A stretch of DNA of 64,000 nucleotides from the NCBI RefSeq assembly GCF_007829815.1, contig NZ_VIWT01000009.1, forward strand, positions 186,001 through 250,000, written 5' to 3'. The notes below the pieces were generated by a model. It was given only the letters and a program-made list of their open reading frames with translations. It did no database searches and was not told the origin of the DNA. Each line of letters begins with the position of its first letter. Within the stretch, counting starts at the first letter, position 1. Of this stretch, positions 1 to 9,224 are shown in pieces. A program made the translations under genes and the position numbers. The stretch comes from Kitasatospora viridis (GTDB lineage: Bacteria > Actinomycetota > Actinomycetes > Streptomycetales > Streptomycetaceae).

Positions 1-3000
1 GCCGTACCCGGCCACGGCCTCGGCTTCGGCGCGCTGCGCCACCTGGCCGCCGACCCGGCACTGGCCGAACTCCCCAGCCCGCAGGTCGGGTTCAACTACC
101 ACGGCCAGTGGGAGGTGGGCGCCGCCGAGACCGGCCTGTTCCGGTCCGCCCTGCCGCCGGTCGGACGCGACAGCGACCCGGCGCAGGAACGCCCGTACCT
201 GCTGGAGGTCACCGGCGTGGTGCAGGACGGCCGGCTCGAACTCGGCTGGACCTACCCGCCGGCCGTCTACGACGAGCCCACCGTGCGCGAGCTCGCCGAG
301 CGGATGTGCCAGGCGCTGCGCGAGATCGTCGCGCACTGCGCCGAGCCCGGCGCGGGCGGCCGCACCCCCTGCGACTACCCGCTGGTCGAGCTGACCCAGC
401 CCCAGGTCGACGCGCTGGTCGGCGACGGACGCGGCGTCAGCGACCTGCTGCCGCTCAGCCCGCTGCAGGCGGGCATGCTCTTCCACGGCCTGGTCGACGA
501 CGCCGACGCCTACTTCGACCGGATCCTGGTCCGGCTCTCCGGCGTGGCCGACCCGGCCGCCTTCGCCACCGCCTGGCAGCGCACCGCCGACGCCAACCCG
601 GCGCTGCGCACCAGCGTGCACTGGGGCCGCCACGGCCTCCCGCAGCCCGTCCAACTCGTCCACGAACAGGTCGAGTTGCCGATCACCCTGGTCGACTGGC
701 GGCAGCTGACCGAGGCCGAACGCGAGCAGCGCACCGAGCGGCTGCTCGCCGAGGACCGGGCCGCCGGCCTCGACCTGGCCCGGGCCCCGCTCACCCGCCT
801 CACCCTGGCCCGGCTGCCCGACGACCAGCTGCTGCTGCTCTGGTCCACCCACCACCTGGCGCTCGACGGCTGGAGCAGCGGCCAACTGCTCGCCGAGGTA
901 CAGGACCGGTACGCGGGCCTGGTCGAGCCGCCGGCGCCCGGCGGGGTCGTCGAGCCGCCGACCCGCCGCCCGTTCGCCGACCACCTGCGCTGGCTCGCCG
1001 CCCAGGACGAGCGGCTCGCCGAGCGCCACTGGGCCGACGTCCTCGCCGGCTTCACCACCCGCACCCCGCTGCCCTTCGACCGCACGCCCGCCGAGGCCCA
1101 CCGGGCCCGCTCCTCGGCGATGGTGCACCAGGAGCTGGACGCCGAACTCTCGCGGCGCCTGCGCGAGCGCGCGGCGCACGGCGGACTGACCGTCAACACC
1201 CTGGTCCAGGGCGCCTGGGCGCTGCTGCTGGCCCGCGCCGGCGGCCGCGACGAGGTGGTCTTCGGCACCACGGTCGCCGGGCGGCCCGCCGAACTGCCCG
1301 GCGTCGAGACCATGGTGGGGATGTTCATCAACACCGTGCCGACCCGGGTGCCGGTGCCGCGCGGCGGTGCGGTACTGCCCTGGCTGCGCGAACTCCAGCG
1401 CCGGGAGAGCGAGGCCCGCCCGTTCGACCATCTCGCGCTCGCCCGGATCCAGGCACTGAGCGCGGTGCCGGCCGGCGAGGCGCTCTTCGACAGCATGGTG
1501 GTCTTCGAGAACTACCCGGTGGACGAGGCCGCCGCCGCCCGCTCCGGCGTCCGGGTCGAGGAGGTCCGGACCGACGACGCCACCACCTTCCCGCTCTGCC
1601 TGCGCGCCTACCTGGACGACCGGCTCGGCTTCGACCTCGCCTACGACCCGGCGCTGTTCGACGCCGCCACCGCCGAACGCGCGGCGCAGCGCCTCACCCA
1701 CCTGCTCACCCACCTGGCGACCGGCTTGGGCGGAGACCTCGCCGACCTGGACGCCCTCACCGACGCGGACCGGCTGCTGCTCCAGGACTGGCAGGCGACC
1801 GCCCGCCCCGCCGACCCGCGCTCCCCGGTCGCGCTCTTCGCCGCCCGGGCCGCCCGCACCCCCGACGCCGTCGCGATCCTCGACGGCCCCCGCGAACTGA
1901 CCTACCGCCGGCTCGCCGACTGGTCCGACGCCCTCGCCGCCCAGCTGCGCGGCGAGGGCCTGGCGCCCGAATCCCGGGTCGCCCTGCTGATGGACCGCTC
2001 CGCCGAACTCGTGGTCGCCCAACTCGCCGTCCTCAAGGCCGGCGCCGCCTACCTCCCGGTGGACACCCGCGCCCCGGCCGCCCGCCGCGAGGCGCTGCTC
2101 GCCGACGCGGGCGCGGCGCTGCGGCTCACCGCCGACCAGGTCGAGGCGGTCCGCGACCGCCCCGCGCCCCGCACCGGCCTGCCCGCCCCGCACCCCGACC
2201 AGCTCGCCTACGTGATGTTCACCTCCGGCTCGACCGGGCGCCCCAAGGCCGTCGCGGTCCGGCACCGCGACGTCGCCGCGCTCGCCACCGACAGCCGGTT
2301 CGCCGGGGGCCTGAGCGACGGCGTGCTGCTGCACTCGCCGGTCGCCTTCGACGCCGCCACCTTCGAGGTGTGGGCGCCGCTGCTCACCGGCGGACGGATC
2401 GTCATCGCGCCCGAAGGGCCGGTGGACGCGGAGCTGATCCGCCGTCTGGTGACCGGGGCCGGACTGACCGCCCTCTGGCTCACCGCCGGCCTGTTCCGCC
2501 TGCTCGCCCAGGACGCGCCCGACTGCTTCACCGGTCTGCGCCGCCTGTGGACCGGCGGCGACACCGTGCCCGCCACCGCCGCCCGCCGGGTGCTGGCCGC
2601 CTGCCCCGGGCTGACCCTGGTCGACGGCTACGGGCCGACCGAGACCACCACCTTCGCCACCGCCCACCCCCTCACCGACCCCGCCGCCGTGCCCGACACC
2701 CTCCCGATCGGCCGCCCGCTGGACGACGTCCGCGTGCACGTGCTGGACGCCGCCCTGCGCCCCGTCCCGCCCGGCAGCGCCGGCGAGCTGTACCTCGGCG
2801 GCGAAGGCGTCGCGCGCGGCTACCTCGGCCGGCCCGGCGACACCGCCGCCCGCTTCGTCGCCGACCCCTGCGGCGCCCCCGGGGACCGGCTCTACCGCAC
2901 CGGCGACCTGGCCCGCCGCCGGCTCGACGGCACCGTGGAGTTCCTCGGCCGCGCCGACGACCAGGTGAAGATCCGCGGCTTCCGGATCGAGCCCGGCGAG

Positions 3001-6000
3001 GTCGAGGCGGTGCTGGCCGCCTGCCCCGCCGTCACCGACGTCGCGGTGCTCGCGCGCGAGGACGCGCCCGGGCAGCGCCGACTGGTCGCCTACACCGTCG
3101 GCGCCGCCACCCCCGACGAGCTGCTCGACCACGCCCGCCGGGAGCTGCCCGACTACCTGGTGCCGTCCGCCGTCGTCCCGCTCGCCGCCCTCCCGCTCAG
3201 CGCCAACGGCAAGCTCGACCGCGCCGCCCTGCCCGCCCCGCAGGCCGAACCGCAGGCCCGGCGGATCGAGCCGCGCACACCCGCCGAGCAGCGCACCGCC
3301 CGGATCTTCGGCGAAGTCCTCGGGCAGGCCGAGCCCGGCGTGACCGAGGACTTCTTCCGGCTCGGCGGCGACTCCATCCTGAGCCTGCGCCTCGCCGCCC
3401 GGCTGGCCGAGGAGTTCGCCACCGAGCTGTCGCCCCGCGCCGTCCTCACCCACCCGACCCCCGCGGGCCTGGCCGCCCTGCTGGACACCGCGACCGCGCC
3501 GGCCGCCGCCGCCCTGCGCCCCGTGGAACGCGGCGTCAGCTCGCCGATGTCGCACGCCCAGCAGCGCCTGTGGTTCCTCGCCGAGTTCGCCCCCGACAGC
3601 GCCGAATACACGACCGCACTCGCCCTGCGGCTGCGCGGCGCCCTCGACCCGGCCGCCCTCGCCGCCGCACTGAGCGCCGTCGTCGCCCGGCACGAGGCGC
3701 TGCGCACCACCTTCGACGAGGACCGGCAGACCGTCCACCCGCCGCGACCCGTCCCGCTGCCGCTCACCGAACTCGACGAGGAGCAGCTGGCCGCCGAACT
3801 CGCCGCCGACCGCGAGCGCCCCTTCGACCTGCGCCGCGGCCCGCTGCTGCGCGCCCGGCTGCTGCGGCTCGCCGCCGACGAGCACGTGCTCGCGCTCACC
3901 CTGCACCACATCGTCACCGACGGCTGGTCCACCTCCGTGCTCACCGCCGAACTCGCCCACCACTACCGGGCCGCCCTCGACCCGCGCACCCCCGCCCTGC
4001 CCCCGCTGCCGATCCAGTACGCCGACTACGCCCACCACCAGCGCGCCGCCGGCGAGGACGAGACCCAGCTGGCCCACTGGCGCGAACGGCTGGCCGGCCT
4101 GGCCCCGCTGGAACTGCCCACCGACCGGCCCCGCCCGCCGATCCGCACCGGACGCGGCGCCAGCACCCGCCTGGTGCTGCCCCCGCAGACCGCCCGCCGG
4201 CTCGCCCGGATCGGCCGGGACCGGGGCGCCACCCTGTTCACCACCCTGGTCGCCGCCGCCCAGGCCTACCTGTCCCGACTGACGGGCGATCAGGACGTGG
4301 CCGTCGGCACCGTGGTCTCCGGCCGCGACCGGGCCGAGACCCGCGACCTGATCGGATTCTTCGTCAACACCCTGGTGCTGCGCGCCCAGGCCGACCCCGC
4401 CCAGGCCTTCCCGGACTTCCTGGACCTGGTCCGGCACACCGTGCTCGACGCCCTCGCCGCCCAGGACGTGCCGTTCGAGCGGGTGGTCGACGAGCTCCAG
4501 CCGGTCCGCAACCCCGGCCGCACCCCGCTCTTCCAGGTCATGGTGGTGCTGCAGAACACCCCGGCCGCCGGGCTCGACCTGCCCGGCCTCACCGTCGCCG
4601 ACCTGGAACCCGAGCTCCAGCACTCGGCCTTCGACCTCACCCTGGAGTTCGCCGAGACCGACACCGGCGCCCTGCACGGCCTGCTCACCTACAGCACCGA
4701 CCTGTTCGAGGCGGCCACCGCCGAACGGATGGCCGCCCAGCTCGCCGCCCTGCTCACCGCGCTGGCCGAGGACCCGGACCGGCGCCTCGGCGAGCTGCCG
4801 CTCGCCCGCGACCAGGAGCTCAAGGCACTGCTGGAGCAGTCCGCCGGCACCGCCCGGCCGGTCCGCGAGGCCACCCTGGCCGAGCTGTTCGAACGCCAGG
4901 CCGCCCGCACCCCGGACGCGCCCGCCCTCTCCGAAGGCCCCGTCAGCTACGCCGAACTCGACCGCGCCGCCAACCGGCTGGCCCACCGGCTGATCGAGCG
5001 GGGCGTCGGCCCCGAGACCCTGGTCGCCCTGGTGCTGCCGCGCGGCGCGGCCGCAGTGCTCGCCCAACTGGCCGTCAGCAAGGCCGGCGGCGCCTTCCTC
5101 CCCGTCGACCCGGACTACCCCGAGGAGCGCCGCGCCTTCCTGCTGCGCGACTCCGCCGCCGCAGTGGTGCTGGACGACCCCGAAGCCCTGTGGACCGCCG
5201 ACGGCCCCGACACCGCACCCGCCGCGCCCCGCGACACCGGCCACCCCGCCTACGTGATCTACACCTCGGGCTCCACCGGCACCCCCAAGGGCGTCGTGGT
5301 CACCCACCGCGGCCTGGCCGCCTTCGCCGCGGCCGCCGCCGAGCAGTACGCGGCCCTGCCGGGCGACCGGGTGCTCCAGTTCGCCTCGCCCAGCTTCGAC
5401 GCCTCGGTACTGGAGCTGTGCACGGCGCTGCTCACCGGCGCCACCCTGGTCACCGGCGAGCCCGGCCCGCTGGTCGGCGAACGGCTGGCCGAGGCACTGG
5501 CCGAACGGCGGATCACCCACGCGCTGATCCCGCCCGCCGTGCTGGCCACCGCGCCGGCCGGCACCGCCGCCGCACTGCCCGACCTGCGCACCCTGATCGT
5601 CGGCGCCGAGGCCTGCCCAGCCGACCTGGTGGAGCAGTGGGCACCGGGCCGACGGATGATCAACTCCTACGGCCCGACCGAGGCCACCGTCGTCGCCAGC
5701 TGGACCGGCCCGCTCACCCCCGCACCCGCCGCGCCGCCGATCGGCCGGCCCGCCGCCGCCACCCGGGTGCACCTGCTGGACCGGGCCCTGCGGCCGGTGC
5801 CCGCCGGCGTGGTCGGCGAGCTCTACCTCGGCGGCCCGGGCCTGGCCCGCGGCTACCTGGCCCGCCCCGGCCTGACCGCCCAGCGCTTCGTCGCCGACCC
5901 GCACGGCGCCCCCGGGGACCGGCTCTACCGCACCGGCGACCTGGCCCGCCGCGACGCCGACGGCCAACTGCGCTACGCCGGCCGCGCCGACGACCAGATC

Positions 6001-7941
6001 AAACTGCGCGGCTTCCGGATCGAACCCGGCGAGATCGAAGCCGCGTTGCGCCGCGCCCCGCAGGTCGCCGACGCCGCCGTGGCCGTGCGCGGCGAACCCG
6101 CCCGCCTGGTCGGCTACCTGGTCCCCGCGGGCGACCTGGACACCGCCGCACTGCGCAGCCGGCTGACCGGCGAACTGCCCCCGCACCTGGTCCCCGCCGT
6201 CCTCGTCCCACTGGCGGCACTGCCGCTCACCCCCAACGGCAAGACCGACCGCCGGGCCCTGCCCGACCCCGACCCCGCCGCCCTGGCCACCGGACCCGTC
6301 ACCGAGCCCCGCACCGACACCGAACGCCGGATCGCCGCGATCTGGGCCGACGTGCTCGGCGTGCCCGTGGTCGGCGCGCACGACAACTTCTTCCACCTCG
6401 GCGGCGACTCGGTGCTCAGCATGCAGGTGGTCTCCCGGCTGCGCCGGGACGGCCTGCACCTGACCACCCGTGACCTGTTCACCCATCAGACCGTCGCCGA
6501 ACTGGCCGGCGTGATCCGGGTGCTGCCGCGCACCGGCGACAGCGGTCCGGTCACCGGCGAACTGCCGCTCACCCCCATCCAGCACTGGTTCCTGACCACC
6601 CCCAGGGCCAGCCACCGGCAGTTCAACCAGTCCGCCCTGCTGCGCCTGGCCACCGCCCCCGACCCGGCCGCCCTGCACGCCGCGCTCGACGCCCTGCTCG
6701 AACACCACGACGCGCTGCGCCTGCGCTTCACCCAGGAGCCCGACGGCTGGCGCCAGTTCAACCCGCCGCCGGCCCCCGGTGACCAGGTGCTCACCGGACA
6801 CGACCTGACCGGACTCACCCCGCCGCAGGCCGACGCCGAACTGGAGCGGGTCGCCGACCGGCTGCACCGAGGCTTCGACCTCGCGCACGGCCCGCTGCTG
6901 CGCGCCGCGCTCTTCACCGGCCACCCCGACGGCCACCCGCTGCTGCTCCTGGTCGCCCACCACCTCGCGGTGGACGCCGTCTCCTGGCGGATCCTCAGCG
7001 ACGACCTGGAGACCGCCTACCAGCAGGCCCGGCGCGGCGAACCGGTCGCCCTCGGCGAGCGCACCACCTCCTTCCGGGACTGGGCCCGCCGGCTCGCCGA
7101 CCACGTCCGCGAGGGCGGCCTGGACCACGAACTGCCGCACTGGGAACGGCTGGCCGCCGAGCCCGGCCCGACCGGCCCGACCGCCCGGACTGTCCCGGCG
7201 GCGGCCGGCCCGGCCGCCGCGCTCACCGTCGAGCTGGACCGCGAGCACACCGCCGCCCTGCTGCGCGCCGCCCCGGCCGCCTACCGGACCAGGGTCAACG
7301 ACGTGCTGCTCGCCGCCCTCGCGCTCGCCCTGGCCCGCCGCGACGGCGGCGACGGGCGGATCCGGCTCGACCTGGAGGGCCACGGCCGGGAGGAACTGCT
7401 CGACGGCGTCGACCTGACCCGCACCGTCGGCTGGTTCACCACCGTCCAGCCGGTCGAGCTGACCGTCGAGGACCCCGGGCAGGTGGACGGCGAGCGGGAC
7501 TGGCGGGCCCTGGTGAAATCGGTCCGCCGCCAGCTGCGCGCCGTGCCCGGCAACGGGATCGGCTTCGGCGCGCTGCGCACCTTCGGCCCGCCCGAGGTGC
7601 GCGAGCGGCTCGGCGCGCTCGGCCAGGCCGAGCTGGTCTTCAACTACCTGGGCCAGTGGGACGCCCGCCCGCAGCACGCCGGCCCGGCGCCCGACGCCGA
7701 CCGGCCGGCCGCCGCCACCGGCCTGGTGCTGGCCGAGCTCGGCTCGGTCGGCGAGCACCACGACCCCCGCGACCCCGGATCGCACCCCCTGGAGGTGGTC
7801 GGCGCCGTGCAGGACGGCCGGCTCGCCTTCACCTGGCACCACCGCACCGACAGCCACCACCCGGCCGACGTGGCGCGGCTCGCCGAGGACTTCGCCTCGG
7901 CCCTGCGCCGGATCGCCGACCACGCCCGGCACAGCCGCTGA
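1..7941 (+). CDS. Non-ribosomal peptide synthetase, 5'-truncated by the window: (E)-C-A-T-C-A-T-E
   Basis: The reading frame is open from base 1 (it begins AVPGHGLGFGALRHL, the end of an epimerization domain), so the gene starts outside the window. Counting residues from base 1: E-domain tail 1-125; C domain ~140-570 with HHLALDG at 284-290; A domain ~615-1065 with TSGSTGRPK at 741-749; carrier protein with GGDS Ser1125; C domain with HHIVTDG at 1302-1308; A domain with TSGSTGTPK at 1755-1763; carrier with Ser2137; terminal E domain with HHLAVDA at 2320-2326. By hand alignment the first A-domain pocket reads roughly D-A-F-W-W-G-G-T-F-K, close to valine codes. The second reads D-A-L-L-I-G-S-V-V-K, which I cannot assign. 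The C domain after an E domain should accept a D-configured donor. There is no thioesterase, so the chain must pass to another protein. The gene is followed after 21 bp by an MbtH gene. The product peptide is unknown. Confidence 0.96.
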   Translation, partial: AVPGHGLGFGALRHLAADPALAELPSPQVGFNYHGQWEVGAAETGLFRSALPPVGRDSDPAQERPYLLEVTGVVQDGRLELGWTYPPAVYDEPTVRELAERMCQALREIVAHCAEPGAGGRTPCDYPLVELTQPQVDALVGDGRGVSDLLPLSPLQAGMLFHGLVDDADAYFDRILVRLSGVADPAAFATAWQRTADANPALRTSVHWGRHGLPQPVQLVHEQVELPITLVDWRQLTEAEREQRTERLLAEDRAAGLDLARAPLTRLTLARLPDDQLLLLWSTHHLALDGWSSGQLLAEVQDRYAGLVEPPAPGGVVEPPTRRPFADHLRWLAAQDERLAERHWADVLAGFTTRTPLPFDRTPAEAHRARSSAMVHQELDAELSRRLRERAAHGGLTVNTLVQGAWALLLARAGGRDEVVFGTTVAGRPAELPGVETMVGMFINTVPTRVPVPRGGAVLPWLRELQRRESEARPFDHLALARIQALSAVPAGEALFDSMVVFENYPVDEAAAARSGVRVEEVRTDDATTFPLCLRAYLDDRLGFDLAYDPALFDAATAERAAQRLTHLLTHLATGLGGDLADLDALTDADRLLLQDWQATARPADPRSPVALFAARAARTPDAVAILDGPRELTYRRLADWSDALAAQLRGEGLAPESRVALLMDRSAELVVAQLAVLKAGAAYLPVDTRAPAARREALLADAGAALRLTADQVEAVRDRPAPRTGLPAPHPDQLAYVMFTSGSTGRPKAVAVRHRDVAALATDSRFAGGLSDGVLLHSPVAFDAATFEVWAPLLTGGRIVIAPEGPVDAELIRRLVTGAGLTALWLTAGLFRLLAQDAPDCFTGLRRLWTGGDTVPATAARRVLAACPGLTLVDGYGPTETTTFATAHPLTDPAAVPDTLPIGRPLDDVRVHVLDAALRPVPPGSAGELYLGGEGVARGYLGRPGDTAARFVADPCGAPGDRLYRTGDLARRRLDGTVEFLGRADDQVKIRGFRIEPGEVEAVLAACPAVTDVAVLAREDAPGQRRLVAYTVGAATPDELLDHARRELPDYLVPSAVVPLAALPLSANGKLDRAALPAPQAEPQARRIEPRTPAEQRTARIFGEVLGQAEPGVTEDFFRLGGDSILSLRLAARLAEEFATELSPRAVLTHPTPAGLAALLDTATAPAAAALRPVERGVSSPMSHAQQRLWFLAEFAPDSAEYTTALALRLRGALDPAALAAALSAVVARHEALRTTFDEDRQTVHPPRPVPLPLTELDEEQLAAELAADRERPFDLRRGPLLRARLLRLAADEHVLALTLHHIVTDGWSTSVLTAELAHHYRAALDPRTPALPPLPIQYADYAHHQRAAGEDETQLAHWRERLAGLAPLELPTDRPRPPIRTGRGASTRLVLPPQTARRLARIGRDRGATLFTTLVAAAQAYLSRLTGDQDVAVGTVVSGRDRAETRDLIGFFVNTLVLRAQADPAQAFPDFLDLVRHTVLDALAAQDVPFERVVDELQPVRNPGRTPLFQVMVVLQNTPAAGLDLPGLTVADLEPELQHSAFDLTLEFAETDTGALHGLLTYSTDLFEAATAERMAAQLAALLTALAEDPDRRLGELPLARDQELKALLEQSAGTARPVREATLAELFERQAARTPDAPALSEGPVSYAELDRAANRLAHRLIERGVGPETLVALVLPRGAAAVLAQLAVSKAGGAFLPVDPDYPEERRAFLLRDSAAAVVLDDPEALWTADGPDTAPAAPRDTGHPAYVIYTSGSTGTPKGVVVTHRGLAAFAAAAAEQYAALPGDRVLQFASPSFDASVLELCTALLTGATLVTGEPGPLVGERLAEALAERRITHALIPPAVLATAPAGTAAALPDLRTLIVGAEACPADLVEQWAPGRRMINSYGPTEATVVASWTGPLTPAPAAPPIGRPAAATRVHLLDRALRPVPAGVVGELYLGGPGLARGYLARPGLTAQRFVADPHGAPGDRLYRTGDLARRDADGQLRYAGRADDQIKLRGFRIEPGEIEAALRRAPQVADAAVAVRGEPARLVGYLVPAGDLDTAALRSRLTGELPPHLVPAVLVPLAALPLTPNGKTDRRALPDPDPAALATGPVTEPRTDTERRIAAIWADVLGVPVVGAHDNFFHLGGDSVLSMQVVSRLRRDGLHLTTRDLFTHQTVAELAGVIRVLPRTGDSGPVTGELPLTPIQHWFLTTPRASHRQFNQSALLRLATAPDPAALHAALDALLEHHDALRLRFTQEPDGWRQFNPPPAPGDQVLTGHDLTGLTPPQADAELERVADRLHRGFDLAHGPLLRAALFTGHPDGHPLLLLVAHHLAVDAVSWRILSDDLETAYQQARRGEPVALGERTTSFRDWARRLADHVREGGLDHELPHWERLAAEPGPTGPTARTVPAAAGPAAALTVELDREHTAALLRAAPAAYRTRVNDVLLAALALALARRDGGDGRIRLDLEGHGREELLDGVDLTRTVGWFTTVQPVELTVEDPGQVDGERDWRALVKSVRRQLRAVPGNGIGFGALRTFGPPEVRERLGALGQAELVFNYLGQWDARPQHAGPAPDADRPAAATGLVLAELGSVGEHHDPRDPGSHPLEVVGAVQDGRLAFTWHHRTDSHHPADVARLAEDFASALRRIADHARHSR

Positions 7942-7962
7942 CCACTCGTGAGGAGAGCCGCC

Positions 7963-8169
7963 ATGGACGACCAGGACACCGCCCGCTACCAGGTGCTGCG
8001 CAACGACGAGGACCAGTACTCGCTCTGGCCCGCCGACCTGGAGGTGCCCGCCGGCTGGCAGCCGGTCGGCAAGGAGGGCACCGAGGCCGAGTGCTCCGCC
8101 CACGTGGACGAGGTCTGGACCGACATGCGCCCGCGCAGCCTGCGCGAGCGGATGTCCGGCCAGGCCTGA
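7963..8169 (+). CDS. MbtH-like protein
   Basis: A 68-residue protein with the MbtH signature: NDEDQYSLWP, VPAGWQPVG, and a C-terminal WTDMRPRSL. MbtH proteins bind NRPS adenylation domains and aid their folding and activity. ATG 7963 is chosen over an in-frame GTG at 7948 because AGGAGA (7951-7956) sits at ideal spacing. The gene lies 21 bp after the NRPS stop and is surely co-transcribed, so it most likely serves the adenylation domains of that enzyme. Confidence 0.95.
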   Translation: MDDQDTARYQVLRNDEDQYSLWPADLEVPAGWQPVGKEGTEAECSAHVDEVWTDMRPRSLRERMSGQA

Positions 8170-8201
8170 ACCACCGTCAGCAGCACTGGAGGAGAACCGA
8201 A

Positions 8202-8732
8202 GTGACACCCGAGCTGAGAACCGACCGCCTGGAGTTCCGGCCCTACCGGCCGCAGGACGAGGACGCCTTCGTCGGCCTGCTCCGCGACGAGCAGGTGTGC
8301 CGCTGGATGGGCCAGGACCTGGTGCCCGAGCCCGACCTGCGCACGCTGTTCCGCGCCATCCTCGGCGAGGTCTACCCCCGTGCGCTCTTCGACGTCTGGG
8401 GGCTGTGGCACCAGGGCGAGTACGCCGGCCACGCCGAGATCAAACCCACCGGCAACGTGCCCGGCCACGAGATGATCACCGCGCTCGCCCCCGCCTTCTG
8501 GCGGCACGGCCTGGGCAGCGAGGCGGTGCGCGGGCTGATCCGCTACGCCGGCGACACCCTCGGCCTCACCGAGGCCTACGGCCTGGTGGGCGCCGGGAAC
8601 ACGGCCAGCCTGGCGCTGTGCCGCCGGATCGGCTTCCGCGAACTGCACGACCTGACCGACGAGGACGGCACGGTGACCAAGGTGGTGGTGATCTCCACCG
8701 GCGCCACCGGCAGCGCCGGCGTCAGCGACTGA
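8202..8732 (+). CDS. GNAT-family N-acetyltransferase (RimJ/RimL type)
   Basis: A 176-residue protein starting at GTG 8202, preceded by GGAGGAGAA. It begins with the RimJ/RimL pattern LRTDRLEFRPYRPQDEDAF and carries a GNAT core: AFWRHGLGSEAVRGLIRYA (acetyl-CoA loop region), then GAGNTASLALCRRIGFRE, typical of motif B. GNAT enzymes move acetyl from acetyl-CoA to amines. It lies 32 bp after mbtH as the third gene of the NRPS transcript, so it could acetylate the peptide, a precursor amine, or confer self-resistance. That role is inference. Its 3' end overlaps the convergent lipoprotein gene by 11 bp. Confidence 0.88.
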   Translation: MTPELRTDRLEFRPYRPQDEDAFVGLLRDEQVCRWMGQDLVPEPDLRTLFRAILGEVYPRALFDVWGLWHQGEYAGHAEIKPTGNVPGHEMITALAPAFWRHGLGSEAVRGLIRYAGDTLGLTEAYGLVGAGNTASLALCRRIGFRELHDLTDEDGTVTKVVVISTGATGSAGVSD

Positions 8733-9195
8733 GCGGCGCGTTCGCGGGCTGCACCGCGTGCCAGTGCAGGGCGATGCCGCACACGTCACCCTGCTGCTGG
8801 TCGCCCGTGTACGTGTACAGCGGCGATCCGTCGTAGGCCAGCTGCTGCGAGCCGTCCGGCCGGGTGACCACGGTGAGCATGCCGGCGAGCCCGGTCGGCA
8901 GCCGCAGCGCCGCGCCCTCCTGGTGCGCCAGCGGCGGTCGCGTCTTGGTGCAGCCGCCCACGCAGACGAACACCCCGGGGTGCTCCTGGGTGTCCAGGTA
9001 CAGGGTGTGGCCGTTGGTGTCGGCCAGCACCCGTCCGATCGTGGGGGTGTCCACCACCTCCACCGAGAGCGGCGGCGGGGAGGGCGCGGCCGTCGCGGCG
9101 ACCGGCGCCATCCGCGCCTGGGGCTGCTGGGCGCACCCGGCCAGTACGGTGGCCGCGGTCAGCGCGAGGACGGTGGCTGCTGCTCTGCTGCGCAT
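8722..9195 (-). CDS. Secreted-repeat lipoprotein (COG4315-like)
   Basis: A 157-residue lipoprotein with a signal peptide ending in lipobox VLAGC. A Pro/Ala linker is followed by two copies of the actinobacterial 'secreted repeat of unknown function': GRVLADTNGHTLYLDTQE with CVGGCTKTRPP, and QLAYDGSPLYTYTGDQQQGD. Start ATG 9195 is supported by GAGGAG upstream, although the frame stays open far further. The family sits at the cell surface with no agreed function. The stop falls inside the convergent acetyltransferase gene (11 bp overlap). Confidence 0.88.
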   Translation of the reverse strand: MRSRAAATVLALTAATVLAGCAQQPQARMAPVAATAAPSPPPLSVEVVDTPTIGRVLADTNGHTLYLDTQEHPGVFVCVGGCTKTRPPLAHQEGAALRLPTGLAGMLTVVTRPDGSQQLAYDGSPLYTYTGDQQQGDVCGIALHWHAVQPANAPLSR

Positions 9196-9224
9196 GGTGT
9201 GCTCCTCGGCCCGGTACAGGGCCT

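Noticed and set aside
108..6473. A 2121-codon open frame overlapping the NRPS in another frame
   Set aside because: Arg/Pro/Ala-rich translation with no domain; it is a frame-shifted shadow of the NRPS, expected at this GC content.
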